From Roseobacter sp. GAI101 (GTDB lineage: Bacteria; Pseudomonadota; Alphaproteobacteria; Rhodobacterales; Rhodobacteraceae): 64,000 nucleotides of DNA. Position numbers and translations under genes: made by a program. Numbering within the stretch: position 1 is the first letter of the stretch; the number at the start of each line of letters is the position of its first letter. The notes under the pieces are model-generated. The model was not told the origin of the DNA. It did no database searches and saw nothing but the letters and a program-made list of their open reading frames with translations. Location: the NCBI RefSeq assembly GCF_000156335.1, contig NZ_DS999213.1, positions 1,046,114 through 1,110,113 of the forward strand, given 5' to 3'. This document shows positions 17,241 through 25,144 of this stretch, in pieces.

Positions 17241-17735
17241 ATGACAAAAAACACCCATGACGCAGATGTGGCCTTTATCCGTGCCCTTGCCGAATTGCTG
17301 AACGAAAACGACCTGACAGAGCTGCAGGTCAAGCGGGATTATGCCGAAGACGATAGCCTGAATGTGCGCGTCAGCCGCAAACCACCACAGCAGATCGTCG
17401 CCCCGCAGCAGATGCAAGCGGCCCCGGCCCCGATGGCATCCCCTGCACCTGCCGCCATGGCAGCCCCCGAAATTTCGGAAAACAGCGACCCTGCCAGCGA
17501 CCCCGGTGCGGTGATATCGCCGATGGTCGGCACGATCTACATGCAGGCAGAACCCGGTGCGCCGTCCTTTATCAGCGTCGGCACCCGCGTGGCCGAGGGC
17601 GATACCCTGTTGATCGTCGAAGCGATGAAAACCATGAACCACATCCCGGCCCCGCGTGCGGGCACGGTCAAACGCATCCTTGTGGATGATGGTGCTGCTG
17701 TCGAATTTGGTGCCCCCTTGGTGATCCTGGAATAA
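17241..17735 (+). CDS. accB: Acetyl-CoA carboxylase biotin carboxyl carrier protein
   Basis: 164 residues. The C-terminal biotinyl domain has the EAMKTM motif with Lys130 as the biotinylation site. A Pro/Ala-rich linker (about 48-75) joins it to an N-terminal helical segment. This is the usual AccB length. GAGGA lies upstream of the ATG. The gene is followed after 10 nt by accC, the standard arrangement, and is divergent from the acyl-CoA synthetase gene. The product carries the carboxyl group for malonyl-CoA synthesis. Unlike some relatives, no aroQ gene precedes it. Confidence 0.97.
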   Translation: MTKNTHDADVAFIRALAELLNENDLTELQVKRDYAEDDSLNVRVSRKPPQQIVAPQQMQAAPAPMASPAPAAMAAPEISENSDPASDPGAVISPMVGTIYMQAEPGAPSFISVGTRVAEGDTLLIVEAMKTMNHIPAPRAGTVKRILVDDGAAVEFGAPLVILE

Positions 17736-17745
17736 GGCGCTGAAA

Positions 17746-19098
17746 ATGTTCAATAAAATCCTAATCGCCAACCGGGGAGAGATCGCATTGCGCGTGATCC
17801 GGGCCGCGCGCGAAATGGGCATCGGGTCGGTCGCGGTGCATTCCACCGCCGACAGCGACGCAATGCATGTGCGCATGGCGGACGAATCCGTTTGCATTGG
17901 CCCCCCGTCGTCGCAGCAATCCTATCTGTCGATCCCGTCGATCGTTGCCGCCTGCGAGATTACCGGCGCAGAAGCGATCCACCCGGGATACGGTTTCCTG
18001 TCCGAAAACGCGGGCTTTGTGCAGATCCTCGAGGATCACGGCCTGACGTTCATCGGCCCGACAGCCGCGCATATCCGCATCATGGGCGACAAGATCACCG
18101 CAAAGGACACGATGAAGGACCTCGGCGTGCCTTGCGTGCCCGGCTCTGACGGTGGTGTACCGACCTTGGAGGATGCCAAGCGCATCGGCGAGGAAATCGG
18201 CTATCCGGTCATCATCAAAGCCACGGCCGGCGGTGGCGGCAAGGGCATGAAAGTCGCGCAAACAGCGGCGGACATGGAACGCGCCTTCATGACCGCCCGT
18301 GCCGAAGGCAAATCAAACTTCGGCAATGACGAAGTCTATATCGAAAAATATCTGACCACGCCGCGCCACATCGAAATTCAGGTGTTCGGCGATGGCAAGG
18401 GACGTGCCGTGCATTTGGGCGAACGCGATTGTTCCCTGCAACGGCGTCACCAGAAAGTTTTCGAGGAAGCACCCGGCCCGTCCATCACGGCGGAAGAGCG
18501 TGCGCGCATCGGCAAGGTCTGCGCCGATGCGATGGCCAACATCAACTACATCGGTGCGGGCACGATCGAATTCCTTTACGAGAATGGAGAGTTCTACTTC
18601 ATCGAGATGAACACCCGCCTTCAGGTCGAACACCCCGTCACCGAAGGCATCTTTGGCGTCGATCTGGTGCGCGAACAAATCCGCGTTGCTGCGGGCCATG
18701 ATATGTCGTTCACCCAGGAAGACCTCAAGATCAACGGCCACGCGATCGAAGTGCGTATCAACGCCGAAAAACTGCCGACCTTCTCGCCCTGCCCCGGCAA
18801 GATCACCCAATACCATGCGCCTGGTGGTCTTGGTGTGCGGATGGACAGCGCGCTTTATGACGGCTATTCGATCCCGCCCTATTACGACAGCCTGATCGGC
18901 AAACTGATCGTACATGGCCGTGACCGTCCCGAAGCACTGGCGCGTCTGAACCGCGCCTTGGGCGAATTGATCGTCGATGGCGTGGATACGACCATCCCGC
19001 TGTTTCATGCGCTGTTGCAGGAAAAGGATGTCCTGACAGGGGATTACAACATCCACTGGCTTGAACATTGGCTGGAAACAAATCTGGGCAATGCCTGA
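17746..19098 (+). CDS. accC: Biotin carboxylase subunit of acetyl-CoA carboxylase
   Basis: 450 residues, full length. The ATP-grasp enzyme begins [20 protein letters not shown], has the Gly-rich ATP loop [14 protein letters not shown] (about 160-173), the [13 protein letters not shown] block (about 226-238) and the [14 protein letters not shown] block (about 287-300). It carboxylates the biotin on AccB. It is 10 nt behind accB, and its stop overlaps the start of aat by 8 nt, so the three genes form one transcription unit. Confidence 0.98.
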   Translation: MFNKILIANRGEIALRVIRAAREMGIGSVAVHSTADSDAMHVRMADESVCIGPPSSQQSYLSIPSIVAACEITGAEAIHPGYGFLSENAGFVQILEDHGLTFIGPTAAHIRIMGDKITAKDTMKDLGVPCVPGSDGGVPTLEDAKRIGEEIGYPVIIKATAGGGGKGMKVAQTAADMERAFMTARAEGKSNFGNDEVYIEKYLTTPRHIEIQVFGDGKGRAVHLGERDCSLQRRHQKVFEEAPGPSITAEERARIGKVCADAMANINYIGAGTIEFLYENGEFYFIEMNTRLQVEHPVTEGIFGVDLVREQIRVAAGHDMSFTQEDLKINGHAIEVRINAEKLPTFSPCPGKITQYHAPGGLGVRMDSALYDGYSIPPYYDSLIGKLIVHGRDRPEALARLNRALGELIVDGVDTTIPLFHALLQEKDVLTGDYNIHWLEHWLETNLGNA

Positions 19099-19726
19099 CC
19101 TGACACCGGAACTGCTGCTGCACGGCTACGCGATCGGGGTATTTCCCATGGCCGAACACCGCGACGACCCGGATATTTTCTGGGTCGATCCGCGGATGCG
19201 GGGCATTTTTCCGCTGGACGGTTTTCACATCTCCCGCAGTCTGGCGCGCACGATGCGCCGGACCGACTTTAGCATCACCGTCAACACGGCCTTCAGCGAC
19301 GTCGTCGAGGGCTGTGCCGACCGCGCCGAGACGTGGATCAACGAACAGATCTTTGCGCTATATCTTGAATTACATGCACGTGGATCCGCCCATTCGCTTG
19401 AGGTTTGGGAAGGGTCCGATCTGGTCGGCGGCGTTTACGGCGTCACGCTGGGGGCGGCATTTTTCGGGGAAAGCATGTTTTCGCGGCGCAGCAATGCGTC
19501 GAAAATTGCGCTAGCCTGTCTGGTTGACCGGCTGCGCCGCGGTGGTTTCACCCTGTTCGATACGCAGTTCCTGACCGAACATCTGGCGTCCCTCGGGGCG
19601 ATCGAAGTTCCCCGTGCGGCTTACCACGACCTGCTTGACGACGCTCAACAGCGCAGCGCCAGCTTCGTGGCACCTGCGCCTGCCACCCCTCAGGAAGTGG
19701 TGCAGCGGATGGCCCAGATATCGTAG
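19091..19726 (+). CDS. aat: Leucyl/phenylalanyl-tRNA-protein transferase
   Basis: 211 residues. The family pattern is clear: [15 protein letters not shown] (about 8-22), [20 protein letters not shown] (about 32-51), [19 protein letters not shown] (about 114-132) and [15 protein letters not shown] (about 157-171). It attaches Leu or Phe to proteins with basic N-termini and so marks them for ClpS-ClpAP degradation. The start at 19091 overlaps accC by 8 nt; ATG at 19061 is in frame but lies further inside accC. The 3' end overlaps the convergent DUF2155 gene by 37 nt. Confidence 0.95.
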   Translation: MPDLTPELLLHGYAIGVFPMAEHRDDPDIFWVDPRMRGIFPLDGFHISRSLARTMRRTDFSITVNTAFSDVVEGCADRAETWINEQIFALYLELHARGSAHSLEVWEGSDLVGGVYGVTLGAAFFGESMFSRRSNASKIALACLVDRLRRGGFTLFDTQFLTEHLASLGAIEVPRAAYHDLLDDAQQRSASFVAPAPATPQEVVQRMAQIS

Positions 19727-20043
19727 CGTGGATGTTCCAGCGCAGAAAGCGCTGGCGAGGATGCGATCATCCAGCCCGAAAACAGTTTGTCATCGCGACC
19801 CGTCGTCTTGATCTCTAGTTCGACATAGGCGTCGCCAGCGGGATTGCCCTTTGGAAAGCGACAGTCCGTCATCAACACGTCCAGATTGCCAACATGGGCC
19901 GTCTGCCCCCGGAACATGACGATGTCCTGCGCGGCACCTGACACCTTGTCCAACGCACGCAACACCCCGCCGGGGGCGCTGGTGGCCTCCTCCGCATGCA
20001 GAGGCGATGAAAGAACAGCAAGCAAGATCAATAGTTTGCGCAT
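19690..20043 (-). CDS. DUF2155 domain-containing exported protein
   Basis: 117 residues. A signal peptide (MRKLLILLAVLSSPLHA) is followed by a compact domain with ALDKVSGAAQDIVMFRGQ (about 31-48), LMTDCRFPKG (about 57-66) and a C-terminal [15 protein letters not shown] containing the second conserved Cys, the DUF2155 pattern in alphaproteobacteria. Function is unknown; export to the periplasm and a disulfide between the two cysteines are likely. Its start shares one base with the stop of the MlaD gene, and the last 37 nt are antisense to the end of aat. Confidence 0.88.
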   Translation of the reverse strand: MRKLLILLAVLSSPLHAEEATSAPGGVLRALDKVSGAAQDIVMFRGQTAHVGNLDVLMTDCRFPKGNPAGDAYVELEIKTTGRDDKLFSGWMIASSPALSALEHPRYDIWAIRCTTS

Positions 20044-20492
20044 CAGTTATCCCCTTGACCGGATACGAATTTCAACAAAAGCGAGATCAGGCTGACAGCA
20101 CCTTGCGTGTCGCTGATCATATCGCCATTCGAAAAGTAGAACGGCGAACCGCCAGGCACGATTTCCATGTAATTCCCGCCCAACAACCCTTCGGAAGACA
20201 CCACAAGCGCGCTATCGTCAGGAATTTCAATCCCGTCATCAATCGAAACCACCGTATCGGCACGGTACGTCGTCGGGTTCAGCGTAACATCGGTGACCTT
20301 GCCGATCTTGACCCCGGCAAGACGCAGGTCGGTGCCCACGTCGATGCCTTCAAGACTGCGAAAACTGGCCTGAAGCGCATATGTATCGCGCGCCCCCGTC
20401 AGGCCGGCGGCCTGCCCCGCATAAAGTGCAAACCCGATTGCAGCGGCCAGAACGACACCGCCCACCATGATTTCGGGCAGGTCTTCGCGCAT
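20043..20492 (-). CDS. mlaD: MlaD-type MCE-domain lipid-transport protein
   Basis: 149 residues. One N-terminal membrane helix (IMVGGVVLAAAIGFALYA, about 8-25) precedes a single MCE domain (YALQASFRSLEGIDVGTDLRL, then LAGVKIGKVTDVTL; GLLGGNYMEI). In the Mla pathway MlaD is the periplasmic hexameric ring that carries phospholipid between membranes. No mlaE, mlaF or mlaC lies nearby. It sits 3 nt downstream of the NDUFA12-type gene and just ahead of the DUF2155 gene, a set kept together in many alphaproteobacteria. Confidence 0.88.
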   Translation of the reverse strand: MREDLPEIMVGGVVLAAAIGFALYAGQAAGLTGARDTYALQASFRSLEGIDVGTDLRLAGVKIGKVTDVTLNPTTYRADTVVSIDDGIEIPDDSALVVSSEGLLGGNYMEIVPGGSPFYFSNGDMISDTQGAVSLISLLLKFVSGQGDN

Positions 20493-20495
20493 GGC

Positions 20496-20879
20496 TTATT
20501 CCGGGCTCCAAGCCTCGTAATCGCCGCGATCTTTGGGATGTTCGCGGCGGATGGACCCGGCAGGCGCATAGGCCAGCGGGGTACCGGTCAGGTTTTCCTG
20601 ATGCGGCTTTTCCCACGCTTTATGGACCAAAGGCTTGTCTTCGGGTGTCTCGTCCCATGTCCGGTGCAGCCAGCCGTGCCAATCAGGGCTGATCCGCGAG
20701 GCCTCTGCCTCGCCGTTGAAGATAACCCAGCGTTTGCTGTCATCGGCATTGCGATAATAGATATTGCCTTGGGCATCCTCGCCCACTTTGGTGCCCTTGC
20801 GCCAAGTAAACAGTTGCGTGTTCAGCGTCTGGCCGTTCCACCAGGTCGCGCTGCGCAAAAGAGAAGTGAGAATGCCCAT
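20496..20879 (-). CDS. NADH:ubiquinone oxidoreductase accessory subunit, NDUFA12/B17.2 family
   Basis: 127 residues. The family features are [23 protein letters not shown] (shown in part as [13 protein letters not shown]), [18 protein letters not shown] (about 39-56), and [16 protein letters not shown] (about 64-79). This is an accessory subunit of complex I shared by mitochondria and alphaproteobacteria, bound at the base of the peripheral arm. It leads the operon with mlaD and the DUF2155 gene. The core nuo genes are outside the window. Confidence 0.95.
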   Translation of the reverse strand: MGILTSLLRSATWWNGQTLNTQLFTWRKGTKVGEDAQGNIYYRNADDSKRWVIFNGEAEASRISPDWHGWLHRTWDETPEDKPLVHKAWEKPHQENLTGTPLAYAPAGSIRREHPKDRGDYEAWSPE

Positions 20880-21100
20880 GAAGGTCTCCTGAAGCTTTAG
20901 ATTGTCTATGCCCCATCGGCGCGCCTACGTCCAGTAGCCGGTGGGCAGGTGCCCGCCGTTTTTGTGGGTCTGCCTGCGCAATGCCGCCAGAATCTACGGA
21001 AAATTGGCAATGTTCGACCAAGAATGTAAAATCTTCGACTTTCCGGATGGGTGACCCACATGGACGACTGATGCCTCGCCCTATGATTGGGTCTCATAGC

Positions 21101-21126
21101 AAGGGCACGCATCCTCGCGCGCCCTT
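21101..21126 (-). terminator. Terminator-like hairpin after the Rid gene
   Basis: Arms AAGGGCACGC (21101-21110) and GCGCGCCCTT (21117-21126) pair with one mismatch around a 6-nt loop, 13 nt beyond the stop of the minus-strand Rid gene. T tract is weak. Confidence 0.45.
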
Positions 21127-21139
21127 TCTTGCGTCATGT

Positions 21140-21502
21140 TCAAGCAGCAGGTGCCAGGGCGGTCACTTCGATCTCAATCCGATATTTCGGGTCAATCAGG
21201 CCGGTTTCAATCATCGTGGCGGCGGGCGGATTGGCCCCGAATGCCTCTGACAGGATCGGCCAGCAGGGTTCGAATTCGGCGCGGTCCGGCAGATAATAGT
21301 TCACGCGGACGACGTCAGCCAGCGAGGCCCCCGCTTCCTTGAGCGCGGCGTCGATTGTGGCAAGGGCGGCGCTGCACTGTTCTGTGACGGTATCGCCCTG
21401 CCCGACGGTGCCGGCAACGTGGATGAAACCACCCGCAACGACCGCACGGCAATAGCCGATCTTCGCCTCGAACTCTCCACCGGAATAAATACGCTGTACC
21501 AT
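21140..21502 (-). CDS. Rid-family (RidA/YjgF) protein
   Basis: 120 residues, one Rid domain (GGFIHVAGTVGQGD, about 24-37; FEPCWPILSEAFG, about 77-89; IEIEVTALAP at the end). The position that holds the substrate-carboxylate-binding Arg105 in E. coli RidA (VARL) is Gly here (ETGL), so it belongs to a Rid branch without canonical 2-iminobutanoate deaminase chemistry. AAAGGA lies upstream of the ATG. It stands alone between a terminator and clpX. Function is unknown beyond the fold. Confidence 0.85.
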   Translation of the reverse strand: MVQRIYSGGEFEAKIGYCRAVVAGGFIHVAGTVGQGDTVTEQCSAALATIDAALKEAGASLADVVRVNYYLPDRAEFEPCWPILSEAFGANPPAATMIETGLIDPKYRIEIEVTALAPAA

Positions 21503-21607
21503 CTGTTGTCCTTTCAGATCACTGTTTCGCCTGACAAATCCGTTGTCCCGCCAAGCGTCAAGTCAAAAGAGTTTCGGAAGGCCAAATGCCTGGCCTCCAA
21601 CGAAAAA

Positions 21608-21629
21608 GGCGCGCCGTTTCTGGCGCGCC
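21608..21629 (-). terminator. Rho-independent terminator of clpX
   Basis: Perfect 8-bp GC stem GGCGCGCC/GGCGCGCC (21608-21615 and 21622-21629) with a 6-nt loop; on the minus strand it is followed by TTTTT. It lies 25 nt past the clpX stop. Confidence 0.85.
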
Positions 21630-21653
21630 CGGTTCAGAATTCATGCGTTGGAT

Positions 21654-22919
21654 TTAGCCGGCCGTCGCAGGTTCCTTGTCGGCCTCGGCGTGGATCATCA
21701 AAGGCGCGGCATCAGACATCACCGCCTCTTCGTTCACGACAACTTCGGTCACGGTGTCCATACCCGGCAGTTCGAACATCGTGTCCAGCAAGATGTCTTC
21801 AAGGATCGACCGCAAACCGCGCGCGCCCGTCTTGCGTTCAATCGCACGTTTTGCAATTGCGGCAAGCGCATCATCCGTGAAGGTCAGCTGCGTGTCTTCT
21901 ATCTCGAACAGGCGCTGATATTGCTTCACAAGCGCGTTCTTGGGCTGCGTCAGGATAGTAACAAGCGCGTCTTCGTCCAGATCCTCGAGCGTGGCGAGAA
22001 CTGGCAGACGACCCACAAATTCGGGGATCAGACCGAATTTCAACAGGTCTTCCGGCTCGAGATCGGTAAAGATCTCGCCGATGCCGCGGGCGTCCTTGTC
22101 ACGCACGTCAGCGCCAAAGCCCATAGCCGAGCCTTTGCCCCGCGCTGCAATGATCCGGTCCAGACCGGCAAAAGCACCGCCGCAGATGAACAGGATGTTC
22201 GTCGTATCCACTTGCAGGAATTCCTGCTGCGGATGCTTGCGCCCACCCTGCGGGGGCACGGAGGCGACCGTGCCTTCCATCAGCTTCAGCAACGCCTGCT
22301 GAACGCCTTCGCCCGATACGTCACGGGTGATTGACGGGTTTTCGGACTTGCGCGTGATCTTGTCGACTTCGTCGATGTAGACGATGCCGCGCTGCGCACG
22401 TTCGACGTTATATTCGGACGATTGAAGCAGCTTGAGGATGATGTTTTCAACGTCCTCGCCGACATACCCCGCCTCGGTCAGGGTGGTCGCATCGGCCATC
22501 GTAAAGGGCACATCCAGAATGCGTGCCAACGTCTGCGCCAGCAACGTCTTGCCGCAGCCGGTCGGGCCGATCAGCAGAATGTTGGATTTCGCCAGCTCGA
22601 TGTCGCCGCCCTTCTGGGCGTGGTTAAGCCGCTTGTAGTGGTTGTGCACCGCCACAGACAGGACCTTCTTGGCCATTGCCTGACCGATGACGTAGTCATC
22701 AAGGACATCACAAATGTCTTTCGGGGTCGGCACACCATCGGTGGCCTTCAACCCGGAGGCCTTGGTTTCCTCGCGGATGATGTCCATGCACAGCTCAACG
22801 CATTCATCACAGATGAAGACGGTCGGGCCCGCAATCAGCTTGCGCACCTCGTGCTGGCTTTTACCACAAAAGCTGCAGTAGAGAGTGTTTTTGCTGTCGC
22901 TGCTCGAAGTATTGGCCAT
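21654..22919 (-). CDS. clpX: ATP-dependent Clp protease ATP-binding subunit ClpX
   Basis: 421 residues, full length. The N-terminal zinc-binding domain has CSFCGK and CDECVELC (about 16-43). Then come Walker A GPTGCGKT (about 117-124), Walker [10 protein letters not shown], pore loop [10 protein letters not shown] and the sensor-2 GARGLRSI region. ClpX unfolds proteins and feeds them to ClpP. AAGGG sits 5 nt upstream of the ATG. clpP lies upstream on the same strand with 130 nt between, including a hairpin, so clpX may also have its own promoter. Confidence 0.98.
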   Translation of the reverse strand: MANTSSSDSKNTLYCSFCGKSQHEVRKLIAGPTVFICDECVELCMDIIREETKASGLKATDGVPTPKDICDVLDDYVIGQAMAKKVLSVAVHNHYKRLNHAQKGGDIELAKSNILLIGPTGCGKTLLAQTLARILDVPFTMADATTLTEAGYVGEDVENIILKLLQSSEYNVERAQRGIVYIDEVDKITRKSENPSITRDVSGEGVQQALLKLMEGTVASVPPQGGRKHPQQEFLQVDTTNILFICGGAFAGLDRIIAARGKGSAMGFGADVRDKDARGIGEIFTDLEPEDLLKFGLIPEFVGRLPVLATLEDLDEDALVTILTQPKNALVKQYQRLFEIEDTQLTFTDDALAAIAKRAIERKTGARGLRSILEDILLDTMFELPGMDTVTEVVVNEEAVMSDAAPLMIHAEADKEPATAG

Positions 22920-23004
22920 TTCAACCCTTTCAGGTCTGTCGTTTGATCTTGCCCGCCACTTGGGCGTGCACTTAGGTCTTGTTCCCGGCCAGCTTAGGCC
23001 AGCG

Positions 23005-23042
23005 GTGCGCGGTCCACAATCGCAAAATCATTGACCGCGCAC
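23005..23042 (-). terminator. Terminator-like hairpin between clpP and clpX
   Basis: A 10-bp perfect stem GTGCGCGGTC/GACCGCGCAC (23005-23014 with 23033-23042) with an 18-nt loop, just after the clpP stop. No T tract follows, so partial termination or mRNA protection is more likely than full termination. Confidence 0.5.
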
Positions 23043-23049
23043 GCCTTGT

Positions 23050-23697
23050 TTACTTGTCTTTTTTGTCGGCGCTCGGGTCGTCCATCTTGCCGCGGTTTTC
23101 AACGATCTCGTCGATCAGGCCCCAGTCTTTTGCCTCTTCGGGGGACATGAAGTTGTCCCGCTCAAGGGCTGCTTCGACCTTTTCCAGCGACTGACCGGTG
23201 TGTTTCACATAAATCTCGTTCAGGCGCGTCTTGAGCTTTTGCGTTTCCTGTGCGTGAATCATGATGTCGGTCGCCTGCCCCTGGTACCCGCCGGACGGCT
23301 GGTGGACCATGACGCGGCTGTTGGGCAGCGAGAAACGCATGCCCTTTTCACCGGCTTGCAACAGCAACGACCCCATCGATGCGGCCTGTCCGATCACCAG
23401 CGTCGACACCTTTGGTTTGATGTACTGCATGGTGTCGTAGATCGACAGACCGGAGGTGACGACACCGCCGGGGCTGTTGATATACATCGAGATTTCCTTG
23501 GACGGGTTTTCCGCCTCAAGGTGCAGCAGCTGTGCGACGATCAGCGACGACATGCCATCATGCACCGGACCGGACAGGAAAATAATCCGTTCTTTCAGAA
23601 GTCGCGAAAAGATGTCGTAAGCGCGTTCGCCCCGGCTGGTCTGTTCGACCACCATTGGGACAAGCGTGTTCATGTATGTTTCATAGGGATCGTTCAT
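23050..23697 (-). CDS. clpP: ATP-dependent Clp protease proteolytic subunit
   Basis: 215 residues. The catalytic triad is visible as Ser107 in [11 protein letters not shown], His132 in [12 protein letters not shown], and Asp in [11 protein letters not shown]. The MYINSPGG motif (71-78) marks the oxyanion strand. It forms the tetradecameric protease core used by ClpX. The C-terminus is a charged tail ([10 protein letters not shown]). An upstream CCTTGAA element on the minus strand about 80 nt before the start resembles a heat-shock -35, but the -10 is unconvincing. Confidence 0.98.
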   Translation of the reverse strand: MNDPYETYMNTLVPMVVEQTSRGERAYDIFSRLLKERIIFLSGPVHDGMSSLIVAQLLHLEAENPSKEISMYINSPGGVVTSGLSIYDTMQYIKPKVSTLVIGQAASMGSLLLQAGEKGMRFSLPNSRVMVHQPSGGYQGQATDIMIHAQETQKLKTRLNEIYVKHTGQSLEKVEAALERDNFMSPEEAKDWGLIDEIVENRGKMDDPSADKKDK

Positions 23698-23801
23698 AAA
23701 GCCTGCCTGATTGTGCCGTTCACGGGACCATACCCGCGAAACCCTTACCTACAGATTAGTCTCGCCCAACTTGGGGTTCAAGGGGGGCTGGCCTATCGAG
23801 T

Positions 23802-23829
23802 TGATCCTGCACGCCGGGGAACTAGATCG
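23802..23829 (+). promoter_or_regulatory. Possible sigma-E-type promoter of the photolyase-like gene
   Basis: TGATCC at 23802-23807 matches the -35 of Rhodobacter RpoE (singlet-oxygen) promoters, and CTAGAT begins 15 nt later. The -10 match is imperfect. The ATG at 23836 follows almost directly with no Shine-Dalgarno, so a leaderless or near-leaderless transcript would result. Photolyase genes are known members of that regulon in Rhodobacter. Confidence 0.3.
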
Positions 23830-23835
23830 CGCCCT

Positions 23836-25047
23836 ATGACAAATGCATTAACATTCTTTGAACCGACCCGCACCGCAGGCCTTGAACGGCTGCGGAATTT
23901 TGCCCCCGATGCCGGACGACACTATGGTGAAAGGCGCAATTACTTGGGCACGGCCAAGAACCCCGGCGCGGTTTCGGCCTTGTCGCCCTATCTTCGCACA
24001 GGGTTGGTATCGCAATCCGAAGTGCTGCGTACCGTTCTGGACCAGCACAGCGCAAAAGACGCAGATCGCTACATCGCCGAAGTGCTTTGGCGCAGCTACT
24101 GGCAAGGGTGGCTGGCCTTGCGCCCAAGCGTCTGGGACGCCTATCAGGCTGATCTGAAACGCCTGCACAACGCGGTGCAAACTCAATCCGGATTGCGTCA
24201 ACGCTGGGAAAACGCCTGTCTGGGACAGACCGGAATAGCCCCGTTTGATGCTTGGGCAAATGAACTGGCCCACAGTGGTTATCTGCACAATCACGCCCGC
24301 ATGTGGTTCGCGTCGATCTGGGTGCATACCCTTGAATTGCCGTGGCAATTGGGCGCAGATTTCTTTTTGCGGCACTTGCTGGATGGCTGTCCTGCCTCGA
24401 ACACGCTGGGGTGGAAATGGGTCGCCGGCATCCAGACCATCGGCAAACCCTACCTCGCCACGCAGGAAAATATCGAAAAGTTTACCGAAGGCCGGTTTGC
24501 AAAGGTTCCCGGCCTTGCGACGCAGGCGGCACCCATCCCCGCGCCGCCGCACCCAGACAGGATGCCACTGTGGAACACGGGCCAGCCGGACCCTGCCCTG
24601 CACAGCGGGTTGATCCTGCACGAGGACAACCTGAACCCAACCCATGTCCTGGATGCTGCAGGACCGATCGCAGGCCATGTGACAGTGATGGCCACCGCCG
24701 ATCAGACGCCTTGGCAGATGGCACCTCATGTGCAGGCGTTCAGGGGACAGGCCGCGCAAAACATGCAAAACCTGCTGGCCGACCGGATTGGTCCCGCTGG
24801 ACCCGCGGTGACATCCGCACTCGCGCTGAAGCAATGGGCGCAAGATCATGGATTTGCGCAGCTTGTCACAGCGGACGCGCCGGTTGGCCCGACGAAAGCC
24901 CTGTTCGACGCCTATGACCGCCTGCCGGATGCGCCGCCCTTGGTCCGCATGCGCGCGCCCCTTGATGCCGACGCATGGCCGCTGGCCACCGCAGGTTTCT
25001 TCAAGTTCCGCAAACATATTCCTGCATTGCTCGCGCGCCTGTCATAG
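23836..25047 (+). CDS. Photolyase/cryptochrome-like flavoprotein with permuted domain order
   Basis: 403 residues. Residues about 60-225 match the FAD-binding helical domain of photolyases: VLWRSYWQGWLALRPSVW, HNHARMWFASIWVHTLELPW (about 154-173), and LLDGCPASNTLGWKWVAGIQ (about 182-201). In standard photolyases an alpha/beta antenna domain comes first. Here the FAD domain starts near residue 1 and an alpha/beta-type domain follows (about 275-403, including LKQWAQDHGFAQLVTADAPVGP and TAGFFKFRKHIP), so the order appears swapped. An in-frame extension from 23200 overlaps clpP antisense and is rejected. It is divergent from clpP. DNA repair or light sensing is inferred from the FAD domain only. 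Confidence 0.8.
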   Translation: MTNALTFFEPTRTAGLERLRNFAPDAGRHYGERRNYLGTAKNPGAVSALSPYLRTGLVSQSEVLRTVLDQHSAKDADRYIAEVLWRSYWQGWLALRPSVWDAYQADLKRLHNAVQTQSGLRQRWENACLGQTGIAPFDAWANELAHSGYLHNHARMWFASIWVHTLELPWQLGADFFLRHLLDGCPASNTLGWKWVAGIQTIGKPYLATQENIEKFTEGRFAKVPGLATQAAPIPAPPHPDRMPLWNTGQPDPALHSGLILHEDNLNPTHVLDAAGPIAGHVTVMATADQTPWQMAPHVQAFRGQAAQNMQNLLADRIGPAGPAVTSALALKQWAQDHGFAQLVTADAPVGPTKALFDAYDRLPDAPPLVRMRAPLDADAWPLATAGFFKFRKHIPALLARLS

Positions 25048-25053
25048 CTGCGG

Positions 25054-25093
25054 ATGTCACAAAACTTTCATCAAGTGTGCACAAGACTGTGAC
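25054..25093 (+). promoter_or_regulatory. Pho-box-like tandem repeats upstream of phoX
   Basis: Four 7-nt elements spaced exactly 11 nt apart: ATGTCAC (25054), CTTTCAT (25065), TGTGCAC (25076), CTGTGAC (25087). The first pair matches 11 of 14 positions of CTGTCAT-N4-CTGTCAT. The last element ends 51 nt before the phoX start. This is the arrangement expected for PhoB binding. Confidence 0.6.
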
Positions 25094-25144
25094 AAACTTT
25101 GAGGATTTAGGGCATGATCGAATACACCAACTGCAGGAGCAGCC

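Noticed and set aside
23200-23835. Upstream in-frame extension of the photolyase-like gene
   Set aside because: It is antisense to clpP and adds a segment without photolyase features; the ATG at 23836 fits the domain start.
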